64,000 bases of DNA from Corynebacterium callunae DSM 20147 (GCF_000344785.1 NC_020506.1:1178001-1242000); one strand, 5' to 3'. Positions 38,137 to 50,120 are shown, counted from the stretch's first letter. Translations and numbers: made by a program. The notes: generated by a model from the sequence alone, not told the origin.

Positions 38137-39279
38137 TTAGATCATGGGGCGGTGCTGGGGACTATTTAGCAGATGTTCGCGCATATACGGCAGTGTGAAA
38201 TTTAAGTATCCATATTTGGGAACTTGTATAAGTCCGCGGCTAAGCAGTTGTTTGCGCTGCATTGATAAGGCGTTGGGCTTAACCTTCATGAGGTTTGCGA
38301 TATCTCCAGTAGACACCATGCCGTCATTTTCTGATAATTGGGCAATGGCATAAAGGATGGTGAGCTCGCCATCTGGAACGTGATGCAAGCTGGGTTCATG
38401 AACCTGCATGCCCATGCGTCGAATAACTTCATCGCGTACCGCAGCAACCTGCTGGGTGGAGATTTTCGCGGAATTATCCAAGGTGCTCTGGGCCCACGCT
38501 AAAGAACCTGTGAGCTGCATGGAATAGGGATAGCCCTTGCTGATTTCGGCGGCTAGGGTAGCAGCTTCTTCAGGCATCTGCTTGCCACCTTCTGCAGTGG
38601 TATCGATAAACATGCCTATGGAATCTGGGGTGCTAACCGGCGAGAGTAAAATGCGCTCAGCCCGGCGAATGAAGGTGGTGCCCTCATGTTGTAGCAGCTG
38701 ATTAATTCCCTCGGGCAAACCTGCTGCCACCAGTGCAATATCAAAGTCATCGCGGAGGAGATCCTGTACGGCGGTAGCCAGCACATGTAATTGATCCACA
38801 TTGGCACTTTGCAGCTCATCGAGGGTGATGAGGATTCCCGAGCCGTGCTTTTGTAAGTGGGTGGCAAGCTCGCGAAGGCGCGAAATAAGAGTGGGAGTGG
38901 GATCTTTCTTATATGGATCAGCAATCGCGGTAACAGTAGCAATGCCCGGGATGGAAACACTACTAAGCATTCTTTTGGATTGAGGTCCTGCAAGTTGTTG
39001 CAGTGCTTCGGGAATGGCTGAATTAACCAGGTTATCCACCATGGAATCATCAGGGTAGGCGCGCAGGGTAATCCAGCCTTGAGAAGCTGCGGCATCTTCA
39101 AACTCATTAAGCAAGACAGTTTTGCCCATGCCACGTGAGCCAGAAATTAATAGTGCACGGAAAGGGCTGCCCGGCCCCTCGGCAAGGCCAAGCTTAAAAG
39201 ATTGGAGGAGGGAGTCACGGCCTGCAAGGATGGTGGGGGAAACGCCGAAGGTGGGCCGAAAAGGATTACGAGCTGACAT
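38137..39279 (-). CDS. AAA/Orc1-like ATPase with C-terminal winged helix
   Basis: 380 residues from ATG 39279 (MSARNPFRP; AAGGTG 6 nt upstream). Walker A SGSRGMGKT, Walker B ILITLDELQ, sensor region IALVAAGLP, and a C-terminal winged-helix-like domain (STGDIANLMKVKPNALSMQRKQLLSRGLI). The arrangement resembles Cdc6/AAA_16 ATP-binding proteins and could be a DNA-binding switch; no function is known. An open frame extends to 39354 but runs through the direct repeats, so the shorter start is preferred. The gene faces away from mnmA. Confidence 0.8.
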   Translation of the reverse strand: MSARNPFRPTFGVSPTILAGRDSLLQSFKLGLAEGPGSPFRALLISGSRGMGKTVLLNEFEDAAASQGWITLRAYPDDSMVDNLVNSAIPEALQQLAGPQSKRMLSSVSIPGIATVTAIADPYKKDPTPTLISRLRELATHLQKHGSGILITLDELQSANVDQLHVLATAVQDLLRDDFDIALVAAGLPEGINQLLQHEGTTFIRRAERILLSPVSTPDSIGMFIDTTAEGGKQMPEEAATLAAEISKGYPYSMQLTGSLAWAQSTLDNSAKISTQQVAAVRDEVIRRMGMQVHEPSLHHVPDGELTILYAIAQLSENDGMVSTGDIANLMKVKPNALSMQRKQLLSRGLIQVPKYGYLNFTLPYMREHLLNSPQHRPMI

Positions 39280-39304
39280 AGGGGACACCTTGTTTGAGTT
39301 GGTT

Positions 39305-39377
39305 TTAGATCTTTTAGAACTCTCAGTACAGTTTAGATCTTTTAGAACTTTCATGTGGGATTAGATCTTTTAGAACT
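39305..39377. repeat. Three exact 17-bp direct repeats with 28-bp period
   Basis: TTAGATCTTTTAGAACT occurs at 39305-39321, 39333-39349 and 39361-39377 with two unrelated 11-bp spacers. Each copy is itself a near-duplication (TTTTAGATC + TTTTAGAAC). The block lies 26-98 bp upstream of the AAA ATPase start, in the gap to mnmA. Most likely an iteron-like protein binding site. Confidence 0.95.
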
Positions 39378-39416
39378 TTTCCACCACGTTTTTGCGTCGT
39401 AAAGCAGCTTTAACCC

Positions 39417-39438
39417 TGTGCGCACTCAGGTGCGCACA
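39417..39438. promoter_or_regulatory. Perfect palindrome in the mnmA upstream region
   Basis: TGTGCGCAC-TCAG-GTGCGCACA, 9-bp arms and 4-bp centre, no T-tract; a possible operator or RNA hairpin. Next to it, 39387-39405 (CGTTTTTGCGTCGTAAAGC) resembles the dispersed GCGTCGAAAAGC element. Confidence 0.6.
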
Positions 39439-39573
39439 AGTGGGCACGCATATTAGCAAAAAAATATTTAAGAAATTCGGGTTTTTGGGAACACGGGGTT
39501 AGGCTACGTTGTTGATACTTAAATAAGGTGCCGGACTGGGCCTAAAATTTTACTTATTTTTTGAGGGGAGATC

Positions 39574-40671
39574 ATGCGGGTTCTTGCAGCAATGAGTGGA
39601 GGCGTCGATTCCGCCGTGGCAGCATCGCGTGCGGTGGCAGCTGGTCATGAGGTGATCGGCGTGCATCTCGCGCTATCGCAGGATCCGCAGACAGTTCGCG
39701 AATCCTCTAGGGGATGTTGCTCCTTGGAGGATTCCGCGGATGCGCGTCGCGTATGCGATAAGCTCGGCATTCCTTTTTATGTCTGGGATTTCTCGGACCG
39801 TTTTAAAGAAGATGTCATTGATAATTTCATCGAGTCTTATGCCATCGGCGAAACCCCTAACCCCTGTTTGCGCTGTAATGAGAAGATCAAGTTTGCCGCC
39901 TTGCTTGAGCGAGGAATTGCGCTTGGTTTTGATGCCGTAGTTACCGGCCACTATGCACGTCTTACCCAGCCTGCCGATGGTGGCGATGGTTACCTGCGTC
40001 GCGGCGTTGATCCCAACAAGGATCAGTCCTATGTTTTGGGCGTGTTGGGAGCTCATGAAATTGAGCACTGCATGTTCCCAGTTGGCGATACAGTAAAGCC
40101 AGAGATCCGTGAAGAGGCGGCAGCTGCAGGATTCTCCGTTGCTAAAAAGCCTGATTCCTATGACATCTGCTTTATTCCAGATGGCAATACCCAGGCATTC
40201 TTGGGCAAGCATATCGGTATGCGCCCCGGCATGATTGTGGACCAAGAAGGCACCACGCTACGCGAACACGCTGGCGTCCATGAATTCACCATTGGCCAGC
40301 GTAAAGGTCTTGATATCAAGGCTCCGGCTGCAGATGGCCGTCCCCGCTATGTCACTGATATCAATGCTGCCACCGGTACTGTCACCGTTGGTTCCCGCGA
40401 GAACCTAAAGGTATCTACCATTCATGCCGATCGCCTAAAGTTCCTACATCCTGCAATGGACGGTGAAATCACCTGTGAGGTGCAAGTTCGTGCGCATGGT
40501 GGCGTAGTTGCCTGCGAAGCAAGCATTGACCGCGCTGGTGATTTTATGGTTCTTAAGCTGAAGGAGCCACTATCTGGTGTGGCTCGCGGCCAGGCTGCAG
40601 TGCTTTACCTGCCAGATCCTGAAGGCGATATTGTCCTGGGCTCCGGCACCATTTGCGCCACGGAGTCTTAA
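39574..40671 (+). CDS. mnmA: tRNA-specific 2-thiouridylase
   Basis: Adds sulfur to U34 of Glu, Gln and Lys tRNAs. 365 residues. PP-loop [10 protein letters not shown] (residues 8-17), catalytic Cys101 in [12 protein letters not shown] and partner Cys199 in [10 protein letters not shown], then the central and C-terminal beta domains ([11 protein letters not shown]). ATG with GAGGGGAG upstream. Sulfur probably comes from the cysteine desulfurase encoded nearby. Confidence 0.96.
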   Translation: MRVLAAMSGGVDSAVAASRAVAAGHEVIGVHLALSQDPQTVRESSRGCCSLEDSADARRVCDKLGIPFYVWDFSDRFKEDVIDNFIESYAIGETPNPCLRCNEKIKFAALLERGIALGFDAVVTGHYARLTQPADGGDGYLRRGVDPNKDQSYVLGVLGAHEIEHCMFPVGDTVKPEIREEAAAAGFSVAKKPDSYDICFIPDGNTQAFLGKHIGMRPGMIVDQEGTTLREHAGVHEFTIGQRKGLDIKAPAADGRPRYVTDINAATGTVTVGSRENLKVSTIHADRLKFLHPAMDGEITCEVQVRAHGGVVACEASIDRAGDFMVLKLKEPLSGVARGQAAVLYLPDPEGDIVLGSGTICATES

Positions 40672-40674
40672 AAA

Positions 40675-41673
40675 ATGTCTGCCTATGGTCTAGGTGAGCT
40701 GCCCGGAACATCTGTTTTTGAAGCTGCCAACATCATTCAGGGGGAAACCGGCCAATTGCTCCACCTGCCACAATTGCCGGCACGTGGACTTGGCGCGGAC
40801 CACATCGGCCGCAGCATTGGCCTATTGGAAGCGCTCAACGTAGCCCGTGGCCCGCGTTCCTGGATGATGAGCACTAGACCATCTCGGCTAAGTCACCGCA
40901 CCCTGGACTTTATAAACAGCGATCTAGATAGCTGCGAAGAAGTCTGGGGAACCTCCCTGGAGACCATAAAAATCCAGGTTGTAGGGCCGTGGACACTTGG
41001 CGCGCGCATTGAACTAAACAACGGACACCGCGTACTCACCGACCGCGGCGCCATGCGTGACCTCACCGAAGCCCTCATTGAGGGCATCAACCGCCATAAA
41101 AGCGAGGTAGCACGCCGCTTCCGCGCCGAAGTCAAGGTACAAATTGATGAACCTGACCTTGCTACGCTTATCGACGGAAAGCTGGAGGGAACCTCCACCT
41201 TTGACACCATTGCTCCGGTACGAGTTCCCGACATTAATGAACGTCTGCACCGAGTTTTTAGCGAAATTGAAGGCAGCAACTACCTCAATATCACTGGCCA
41301 GCTTCCCAACTGGGAGGTAGCACGTGGTGCAGGTGCAGGTGCAGGTACTGTGCAGGTCTCAATGAACCAGGTGAGCGGAAATGAGCACCTTGATGGTTTT
41401 GGAGAAACCCTCACTTCCGGGATTCGCCTTGGACTGGGGATTACTGATTCCCAGGATGTGGTGGATGAGTTCCATGAAAACCCTCGAGCCAAGGCTGTGG
41501 CCATTGCCCGATTTTTTGATGAGATTGGCCTTGACCGTTCGCTTTTAGTGGATCAAGTGGATATTCACCCGCGCGGTTCTCTATTGGAGGGCACTACTGC
41601 AGATGCAGCGCCGGCATATCGAATGGCCCGCGTGGTGTCTGAAATGTTGGAAAAAGACGCCGGCGATCTTTAA
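40675..41673 (+). CDS. MetE/UROD-fold protein without zinc ligands, unknown function
   Basis: 332 residues with the barrel fold of the C-terminal half of cobalamin-independent methionine synthase (IKIQVVGPWTLGARIEL, VQIDEPDLATLIDG, DQVDIHPRGSLLEG). The only cysteine (DSCEEVWG) is not in a metal motif, so the zinc site needed for methyl transfer to homocysteine is missing and it is unlikely to be a methionine synthase. It follows mnmA by 3 nt, a conserved neighbourhood in actinobacteria, and meets the opposite MFS gene end to end. Confidence 0.8.
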   Translation: MSAYGLGELPGTSVFEAANIIQGETGQLLHLPQLPARGLGADHIGRSIGLLEALNVARGPRSWMMSTRPSRLSHRTLDFINSDLDSCEEVWGTSLETIKIQVVGPWTLGARIELNNGHRVLTDRGAMRDLTEALIEGINRHKSEVARRFRAEVKVQIDEPDLATLIDGKLEGTSTFDTIAPVRVPDINERLHRVFSEIEGSNYLNITGQLPNWEVARGAGAGAGTVQVSMNQVSGNEHLDGFGETLTSGIRLGLGITDSQDVVDEFHENPRAKAVAIARFFDEIGLDRSLLVDQVDIHPRGSLLEGTTADAAPAYRMARVVSEMLEKDAGDL

Positions 41674-43146
41674 TTAAGCCTTAGGTTGTGCTGGCTTTTT
41701 TGGCTTTGCTCCGGAATTACTGGAGCTCGCGCTTTCTGCCAAGAGGGAAGCGATAACGCCAATAACCAGCACACCCACAGCTAGCAAAATTGCTTGACCA
41801 AAGGCTGCGCCGGTTTCGCCAGCTGCCAACCGGGTTTGCAAAAGCGCACCAATGGCAGCTGCTCCAATCACACAGCCCAGCTGGCGGGTGGTGTTAAAAA
41901 CACCAGAGCCTGCACCCATCATGCGAGGGGGAAGATCACGCATTGTGGAGGTTGAGTTTGGCGCCCACACAAAGGCATTGCCAACACCTAAGAAGAACAG
42001 TGCTACCAGTGCCCAGACGATGTGCAGGTTGAAAATCATGATGAGAGCCAAGCCCAAAATGGAAAGTGCTACGGTGCCAAAACCATAAGCTGCCAAAATA
42101 TTGGGATTGGAGCGATCAACTAATTTTCCGACAAAGGGCGAGAGGATTGCTGCAGTTGCGGCCTGCGGGATGATCATCATGCCGGCATGCATTGGATCCA
42201 TTCCGTGGACCTGTTGGAAATACATCATCATTGGCAGGGGTGTGCCAGCGACAGTAAAGCCCATGGCAGCAATGCAGATATTACCCAAACTAAAATTGCG
42301 GATCTTAAAAATTTGCAGGGGAATAAGCGGGTCATTTCCGGACTTGTCCGCCTTGCTTTGCTGCCTAATAAACCAGATAAACAGCAGGATCGAGGCGAGC
42401 AGCATCATCCAAATCCATGGCGCCCAATTCGCATTTTCGCCCTCTTGGAATGCGAAGACCAGGAGGAACACTGCACCTATGGAGAGCACAATAGATAGCG
42501 GATCAAGCGGGCGGGTAAGTGGTGGAAAAGCTGGAACATATTTGAGGACAGCCCAAATGGAGACAACTCCAATGGGCACGTTAATAAAGAAAACCCACTG
42601 CCAGCCCCAGTTTTCTGTAATCACTCCGCCCAGCAGTGGTCCGGCTAATGACGCGAGACCGGCGGTAGTGCCCCAAATGCCTAGTGCAGCACCGCGCCTT
42701 TCCTTGGCAAAAATGCGATTGATTGTTGCCATGGTTTGAGGGGTAAGCAAAGCTGCGCCGAAGCCTTGGAAACCGCGGGCAATAATGAGCGTGAACATAT
42801 CTGGGGCGAGCCCACAGGCAAGGGAACTAAGGGTAAAAAGTGCCATGCCTACCGCATAGACATTTTTGGGCCCGTATTTATCACCTAAACGGCCTGTCAC
42901 CAGCAGCGGAACAGCGAAAGTCAAAAGGTAGATCGAAGTAACCCAAATAACTTGGTTATAAGAGGCACCCATATCTGCTTGGAGCGCTGGGGTAGAGACC
43001 GCAACAATGGTTTGATCCAATAGGATCATAAAAAATCCCACGCACAAGGCGATAAGTGCTGGCCAGGCCTGCTTTTCCGGCAAAGGCATGGCGGGGTAGC
43101 TTTTGCCGCCTTGGATAATGGGTGGTTCTAGCTGATCTTTAGCCAC
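41674..43146 (-). CDS. MFS multidrug exporter, DHA2 (EmrB/QacA) family
   Basis: 490 residues, about fourteen membrane helices, typical of DHA2 proton-driven exporters. Motif A GRLGDKYGPKNVY between helices 2 and 3, motif D1 LLDQTIVAVSTPALQAD in helix 1, motif C LAGPLLGGVI in helix 5, and a Lys/Pro/Ala-rich cytoplasmic tail. GTG start. The substrate is unknown. No regulator gene is adjacent. Confidence 0.9.
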   Translation of the reverse strand: MAKDQLEPPIIQGGKSYPAMPLPEKQAWPALIALCVGFFMILLDQTIVAVSTPALQADMGASYNQVIWVTSIYLLTFAVPLLVTGRLGDKYGPKNVYAVGMALFTLSSLACGLAPDMFTLIIARGFQGFGAALLTPQTMATINRIFAKERRGAALGIWGTTAGLASLAGPLLGGVITENWGWQWVFFINVPIGVVSIWAVLKYVPAFPPLTRPLDPLSIVLSIGAVFLLVFAFQEGENANWAPWIWMMLLASILLFIWFIRQQSKADKSGNDPLIPLQIFKIRNFSLGNICIAAMGFTVAGTPLPMMMYFQQVHGMDPMHAGMMIIPQAATAAILSPFVGKLVDRSNPNILAAYGFGTVALSILGLALIMIFNLHIVWALVALFFLGVGNAFVWAPNSTSTMRDLPPRMMGAGSGVFNTTRQLGCVIGAAAIGALLQTRLAAGETGAAFGQAILLAVGVLVIGVIASLLAESASSSNSGAKPKKPAQPKA

Positions 43147-43255
43147 AATGTGCCAATCTTTCCATTCCGCGTAGGAGAGTCATTAAACCCAATTTTGTAC
43201 ACCCCACAATGTATTACACCAAAGGATAATAATAAAGCTTGGGTGAGGGAGTGGC

Positions 43256-43966
43256 TTAACCTTGCTGAGTTTGCACTGGCCAGGAGGTGTTAACAGTAGA
43301 GTCATCACGGCCCTTACCTTCGAAATACTTGCGTAGACCAATCTGGGACTCGTAATAACCAATAGCCTGGAACTCCATGAGCTCTTCACCGCTCATGGTG
43401 GCAAGCTCTGGCCAAATGCGCACCTGCTTCCACGCAATGCGGGCTGCTGCGAGGGCATCTGCAGTAGCCTCATGGGCATTGCCGATTTGCACCTCATAAT
43501 GGGCGCAAAGATCGGTGAGTGTGCGGCCACCTTTACGGTAGGGGTCTTTGATTTTATCGATGGTGAATGGATCATAAACCAGCCCATCAACGGTAAATCC
43601 TGACTCATGGCTGCGCAGGACAGTGAGGTCATAAGGGGCGTTGTAAATGACTACAGCTTGACCTTGCTCCCACCCGCCACGGATGGACTTAATGGTTTCC
43701 GCTAGTACCTCATCATGGGGGCGGCCATGTTCGCGCGCATATTCAGTGGTGATGCCGTGGATTGCGGTAGCGCCTGCAGGGATTTCAACGCCGGGATCTG
43801 CCAGCATTTCAATGGGCTGCGCACCAGCCTTAGTGATGCTCACCAGTGCGGAGGTAACAATGCGAGCTTCAAAAGGTTGTGCCGAGGTGGTCTCCAAGTC
43901 AAAGGAGAGCATATTGGAAGGATCAAAGGAGGGGAGAGTGGATGGGGTTCCTTGTGGTGCGTTCAT
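43256..43966 (-). CDS. DnaQ-like (DEDDh) 3'-5' exonuclease
   Basis: About 236 residues from ATG 43966; a TTG at 43975 is in frame. Exo I SFDLETTSAQP, Exo II IYNAPYDLTVL, Exo III HEATADALAAARI fit the DEDDh group (His in HEATAD). It is the size and type of an epsilon-like proofreading or RNase T-type enzyme; no polymerase fusion is present. The -10-like TAGGGT lies shortly upstream. Divergent from ligA. Confidence 0.88.
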   Translation of the reverse strand: MNAPQGTPSTLPSFDPSNMLSFDLETTSAQPFEARIVTSALVSITKAGAQPIEMLADPGVEIPAGATAIHGITTEYAREHGRPHDEVLAETIKSIRGGWEQGQAVVIYNAPYDLTVLRSHESGFTVDGLVYDPFTIDKIKDPYRKGGRTLTDLCAHYEVQIGNAHEATADALAAARIAWKQVRIWPELATMSGEELMEFQAIGYYESQIGLRKYFEGKGRDDSTVNTSWPVQTQQG

Positions 43967-43981
43967 AGTCTCCAACCCTAA

Positions 43982-46144
<2,163 letters not shown>

Positions 46145-46255
46145 GTCTGTATTGGAGGGGGTAGGGAAGCTCCCGATAAATTCCACATGAAGTGACAGTC
46201 CTGCCATAAATCCATACGCTTAGTACTTAATCAATGATTTAAGGAGCTTGGCGGC

Positions 46256-47245
46256 ATGAAAAAGGCGAGAAGGTGGCTGCTCGGGCTTGTGGCAGCGGTG
46301 ATCGTGGCAGGTCTGGGCGTGGTCTGGATCTTTGGTCCCACCTACGGAACGGCCTTGGTGGGAAGGCCGGTATTCCTGCTGAAACCATCACCTCAGCGTT
46401 ATGCAACCACCGTTTTTGATATTGCCGAAAGGCACGATTTTTATGCAGATTCTGCAGAATTTGCCCGTGCCAGGCAACTTGCGGAAGAGGATTTAGCAGA
46501 AGCCGACAGCATTGCAGATACGTATCCTCTTATTGATTCTGTCCTTAAAGCTGCTGGTGGCAAGCATTCCACACTCGTTGTTCCGGGCAGAATCTCCCCG
46601 GAACGTGAATCGGCGCCGCTACCTACCGTCGAAACGCAAAAGGGGATAGTTAAGGTGACCTTGCCCCCGACTGACCAACAGTGGGATGGTCAGGAATATG
46701 CCGATGCCGCAGCTAAACCTCTGGTAGCTGCGCTGGAGGGCGGTGCTTGTGGAGTTATTGTTGATCTGCGCGGAAATACCGGTGGAGATATGGGGCCGAT
46801 GCTCGCTGGCGTGTCATCAATTTTGCCTGATGGAGACGTGCTGTGGTTTAGCACCGGAAATTATGATTCCCCGGTCACCATCAAAGGCAGCTCGGTAAGT
46901 GGGGGTGGCACACCCACCACCGCCAGCGCGGAGGGCAAGTTTAAGGTGCCCACTGCCTTGCTTATCGACGAAAAAACCGGCAGCTCAGGTGAAGCAACCT
47001 TATTGGCCTTCCACGGCTTAGAAAATACTCGCACCTTTGGACTGCCAACTGCAGGCTATGCCACTGCCAATATTTCCTTTGAAATGCCTGATGGCGCCTG
47101 GATTCTCTTAACAACCTCGCAAAATAAAACCCGCACCGGCGAGATCTTCGGGGAAGATCCCATCATTCCAGATCAGCTTTCATCTTTTCCAGAACGCACG
47201 GCGAGGGAATGGTTACACACCCAAGGGTGTGAGGTGCACAATTAG
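46256..47245 (+). CDS. Secreted/membrane-anchored S41-type peptidase-like protein
   Basis: 329 residues. N-terminal membrane anchor or signal (RWLLGLVAAVIVAGLGVVWIF, residues 6-26). Tail-specific protease fold: VIVDLRGNTGGDMGPMLAG, and the catalytic serine region IDEKTGSSGEATLLAF followed by GLPTAGYATANISF. No PDZ domain is evident, so it is closer to the short Tsp-like enzymes. Its last 4 nt overlap the end of the opposite ACT-domain gene. Confidence 0.85.
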   Translation: MKKARRWLLGLVAAVIVAGLGVVWIFGPTYGTALVGRPVFLLKPSPQRYATTVFDIAERHDFYADSAEFARARQLAEEDLAEADSIADTYPLIDSVLKAAGGKHSTLVVPGRISPERESAPLPTVETQKGIVKVTLPPTDQQWDGQEYADAAAKPLVAALEGGACGVIVDLRGNTGGDMGPMLAGVSSILPDGDVLWFSTGNYDSPVTIKGSSVSGGGTPTTASAEGKFKVPTALLIDEKTGSSGEATLLAFHGLENTRTFGLPTAGYATANISFEMPDGAWILLTTSQNKTRTGEIFGEDPIIPDQLSSFPERTAREWLHTQGCEVHN

Positions 47246-47904
47246 CTCAAAATGGCGCCAATAATATCGCCGATATTGCCCAGGTGCTTAACTTCGCTAG
47301 CCAGGAAATCAGGGCCACCGGGGCGACCCACAATCAATGCCAAACCATGTTTGCCAATTGGTGCGATAGCCAGGGAAGAATCTAGAAGTGTCCAGTTTTC
47401 CGGTACCCAAGGCTCATTGGTGTTGGAGAGGAGACGGGCTTCGCTCAGCACGATGTTCTCGGGAACAGTGCCATCATCTTGTGGTGCTGCCTGAGAAGCT
47501 GCGATGCGGGTGATTGGACCTTTAAGGTCAATGACAATTGCCCAACCTGAGGTCATGGTACGAGGGATGACATTAACCAAGTCCTCGAGTGCCTTTTTGA
47601 AGTCATTGCGATTTGCCGCAACAGAGGCCAGCATTTGAATCTGACCACGGCGATCCACAGTTCCGGAGAAGGGACGAATGGAATCAACTTCCACACCATC
47701 TACTTCTTCAGCTGCGGTGATGATGGTATCCGCCATGACATTGCGAGGGATGGTGATAACTAGATCATCCATGACAGTGCCATTGGGGAAGTGCTCCACC
47801 ACATCCACGGACTGTATGTTTGCCTCAACCACCCCAAGGGCTTCAGCAAGGACTGCCAAGCTGCCTGGAGTATCGGACAACAGTACGCGGATAAGGAAAG
47901 ACAA
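47242..47904 (-). CDS. ACT-domain protein
   Basis: 220 residues. An N-terminal ACT domain (IRVLLSDTPGSLAVLAEALG ... DDLVITIPR) and a C-terminal half (~110-220) that may be a GAF-like sensor, ending DFLASEVKHLGNIGDIIGAI. ACT domains bind amino acids; no catalytic partner is fused. The function is unknown. 284 nt to gatC upstream, divergent. Confidence 0.85.
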   Translation of the reverse strand: MSFLIRVLLSDTPGSLAVLAEALGVVEANIQSVDVVEHFPNGTVMDDLVITIPRNVMADTIITAAEEVDGVEVDSIRPFSGTVDRRGQIQMLASVAANRNDFKKALEDLVNVIPRTMTSGWAIVIDLKGPITRIAASQAAPQDDGTVPENIVLSEARLLSNTNEPWVPENWTLLDSSLAIAPIGKHGLALIVGRPGGPDFLASEVKHLGNIGDIIGAILS

Positions 47905-48188
47905 TGGGATCGCTTCCTTCTAAAATCGGAGGGCTAGCTTTGGTCAGATAAGTGAGAAACTAAAGGGCATTGTTCCTACCTTTAGCATTCGACAGTACCA
48001 CCGTAATTGTGCACTAGGTTGCAAGTCGAGCCTTTTGTTCAGTCGGCAAGTCTTGCTCATTCGACCCACACCAGTCTGTGTCCACCTTGTGCAGTAAGAT
48101 AAACCAACAGTTGCGCCCACCTTATTTAGTGAGGGCGTAAGAATAAAGATTTTATCCATTGTGACTAGCGAAGAGGATCAGAAACCAA

Positions 48189-48488
48189 GTGCCTGAGATT
48201 TCGCGCGACCAGGTCGCTCACCTTGCCAAACTGTCCCGTCTGGCGCTCAGTGAAGAAGAACTGCAGCAATTCGCCGGACAGATCGATGACATTGTCGGTT
48301 ATGTTTCCGCCGTACAAAACGTCGATGCCGCTGGTGTTGAGCCGATGAGCCACCCCCACAGCATCACCACCACCATGCGTGAAGATGTAGTTAAAAAGAC
48401 TCTTAATGCTGAGCAAGCCCTTGACCAGGCTCCAGCAGTAGAAGATGGACGTTTTATGGTTCCGCAGATTTTGGGCGAGGGTGACTAA
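48189..48488 (+). CDS. gatC: Asp-tRNA(Asn)/Glu-tRNA(Gln) amidotransferase subunit C
   Basis: Small belt subunit that joins GatA and GatB. 99 residues: ISRDQVAHLAKLSRLALSEEE, then IVGYVSAVQNVDAAGVEPMSHP, both family hallmarks. GTG start with GAGGAT ~11 nt upstream. Begins the gatCA operon; gatB is 12 kb downstream. Confidence 0.95.
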   Translation: MPEISRDQVAHLAKLSRLALSEEELQQFAGQIDDIVGYVSAVQNVDAAGVEPMSHPHSITTTMREDVVKKTLNAEQALDQAPAVEDGRFMVPQILGEGD

Positions 48489-48494
48489 AAAATA

Positions 48495-49988
48495 ATGAGC
48501 AATAAATACCTAGTTGCAGGCTCTGAAAATGAGCTGACCACCAAGACTGCAGCAGAGCTTGCTGGTTTGATCCATTCCCGCGAAGTGACTTCCCGGGAGG
48601 TCACCCAAGCGCACCTCGACCGCATCGCAGCGGTTGATACCGATATTCACGCCTTCCTGCACGTCGGTGCAGAGGCTGCGCTCGCGGCGGCGGACGACGT
48701 CGATAAGCGTCTGGATGCTGGTGAGGCACCTGCCTCAGCTCTGGCCGGCGTGCCTTTGGCCCTGAAGGATGTTTTCACTACCACCGATGCACCAACCACG
48801 GCTGCATCAAAGATGCTTGAGGGCTACATGAGCCCTTATGATGCCACTGTAACGGGCAAGATCCGTGCAGCTGGTATTCCAATTTTGGGCAAGACCAATA
48901 TGGATGAGTTTGCAATGGGTTCTTCTACTGAGAACTCTGCGTACGGCCCAACCCACAACCCATGGGATCTGGAGCGCACTGCCGGCGGTTCCGGTGGTGG
49001 CTCTTCTGCAGCTTTGGCTGCTGGTGAAGCACCATTGGCAATTGGTACCGATACTGGTGGATCCATCCGTCAGCCTGCTGCTTTGACCAACACAGTTGGT
49101 GTGAAGCCAACCTACGGCACTGTTTCTCGCTATGGCTTGATTGCTTGTGCATCCTCCCTGGATCAGGGTGGTCCAACCGCGCGTAACGTGCTTGACACCG
49201 CACTATTGCACGAGGTTATTGCTGGTTATGACGCTTTTGATGCAACCAGCGTCAACCGCCCAGTAGCTCCAGTTGTTGCTGCTGCCCGCGAAGGCGCCAA
49301 CGGTGACCTCAAGGGAGTCAAGGTTGGTGTGGTCAAGCAATTTGACCGCGAAGGTTTCCAGCCTGGTGTGCTTGAGGCTTTCCATGCTTCTGTGGAGCAA
49401 ATGCGTTCCCAGGGTGCGGAAATCATTGAAGTTGATTGTCCTCACTTTGATGATGCAATGGGTGCTTATTACCTGATTTTGCCTTGTGAGGTTTCTTCCA
49501 ACCTGGCACGTTTTGATGGCATGCGTTATGGCCTGCGTGTTGGTGATGATGGAACTCACTCCGCCGATGAAGTTATGGCTATGACCCGTGCACAGGGCTT
49601 TGGTCCTGAGGTTAAGCGCCGTATCATTCTTGGTACTTATGCATTGTCTGTTGGTTATTACGATGCTTATTACCTGCAGGCGCAGCGTGTGCGTTCTTTG
49701 ATCGCACAGGACTTTGCCAAGGCATATGAGAAGGTTGATATCCTCGTTTCCCCAGCAACTCCAACCACCGCCTTTAAGCTGGGCGAGAAGGTTACCGATC
49801 CGCTGGCGATGTACAACTTCGACCTCTTCACCTTGCCATTGAACCTGGCCGGTTTGGCAGGTATGTCCCTACCTGCAGGTTTGGCTTCCGATTCCGGATT
49901 GCCAGTTGGTCTGCAGCTCATGGCTCCAGCCTTCCACGATGATCGTCTTTACCGTGTTGGCGCAGCTTTTGAGGCTGGCCAGAAGTAA
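48495..49988 (+). CDS. gatA: Asp-tRNA(Asn)/Glu-tRNA(Gln) amidotransferase subunit A
   Basis: Amidase that releases ammonia from glutamine, which GatB uses to convert Glu-tRNA(Gln) and Asp-tRNA(Asn) to their amides. 497 residues with the amidase-signature triad Lys91 (LALKDVF), Ser166 (TAGGSGGGS) and Ser190 ([11 protein letters not shown]), spaced 75 and 24 residues as in known GatA. It starts 6 nt after gatC. Confidence 0.97.
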   Translation: MSNKYLVAGSENELTTKTAAELAGLIHSREVTSREVTQAHLDRIAAVDTDIHAFLHVGAEAALAAADDVDKRLDAGEAPASALAGVPLALKDVFTTTDAPTTAASKMLEGYMSPYDATVTGKIRAAGIPILGKTNMDEFAMGSSTENSAYGPTHNPWDLERTAGGSGGGSSAALAAGEAPLAIGTDTGGSIRQPAALTNTVGVKPTYGTVSRYGLIACASSLDQGGPTARNVLDTALLHEVIAGYDAFDATSVNRPVAPVVAAAREGANGDLKGVKVGVVKQFDREGFQPGVLEAFHASVEQMRSQGAEIIEVDCPHFDDAMGAYYLILPCEVSSNLARFDGMRYGLRVGDDGTHSADEVMAMTRAQGFGPEVKRRIILGTYALSVGYYDAYYLQAQRVRSLIAQDFAKAYEKVDILVSPATPTTAFKLGEKVTDPLAMYNFDLFTLPLNLAGLAGMSLPAGLASDSGLPVGLQLMAPAFHDDRLYRVGAAFEAGQK

Positions 49989-50000
49989 GACTTTGGTGGC

Positions 50001-50024
50001 TTAAAAGCTACCTTAAAAGCTACA
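50001..50024 (+). repeat. Tandem 12-bp duplication after gatA
   Basis: TTAAAAGCTACC, TTAAAAGCTACA back to back (one mismatch), 12 nt after the gatA stop. Confidence 0.8.
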
Positions 50025-50070
50025 AAGCCCAGTTTCCTTCCTTTTTAGGTAGGAGAGCTGGGCTTTTGGT
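50024..50070 (+). terminator. Terminator of gatCA
   Basis: AAAGCCCAG (50024-50032) pairs with CTGGGCTTT (50058-50066); an inner CCTTCCT/AGGTAGG stem extends it; TTTT follows. Confidence 0.8.
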
Positions 50071-50120
50071 GATTTTTGGAGGAGCGGGAAAATTTTAGGT
50101 GCACTGTTTAAGAAGTTTTG

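Noticed and set aside
39280..39354. Extended N-terminus of the AAA ATPase
   Set aside because: It would be encoded by the direct repeats and their spacers, so it is better explained as regulatory DNA.
39305..39377. CRISPR array
   Set aside because: Only three copies of 17 bp with 11-bp spacers, and no cas genes in the window.
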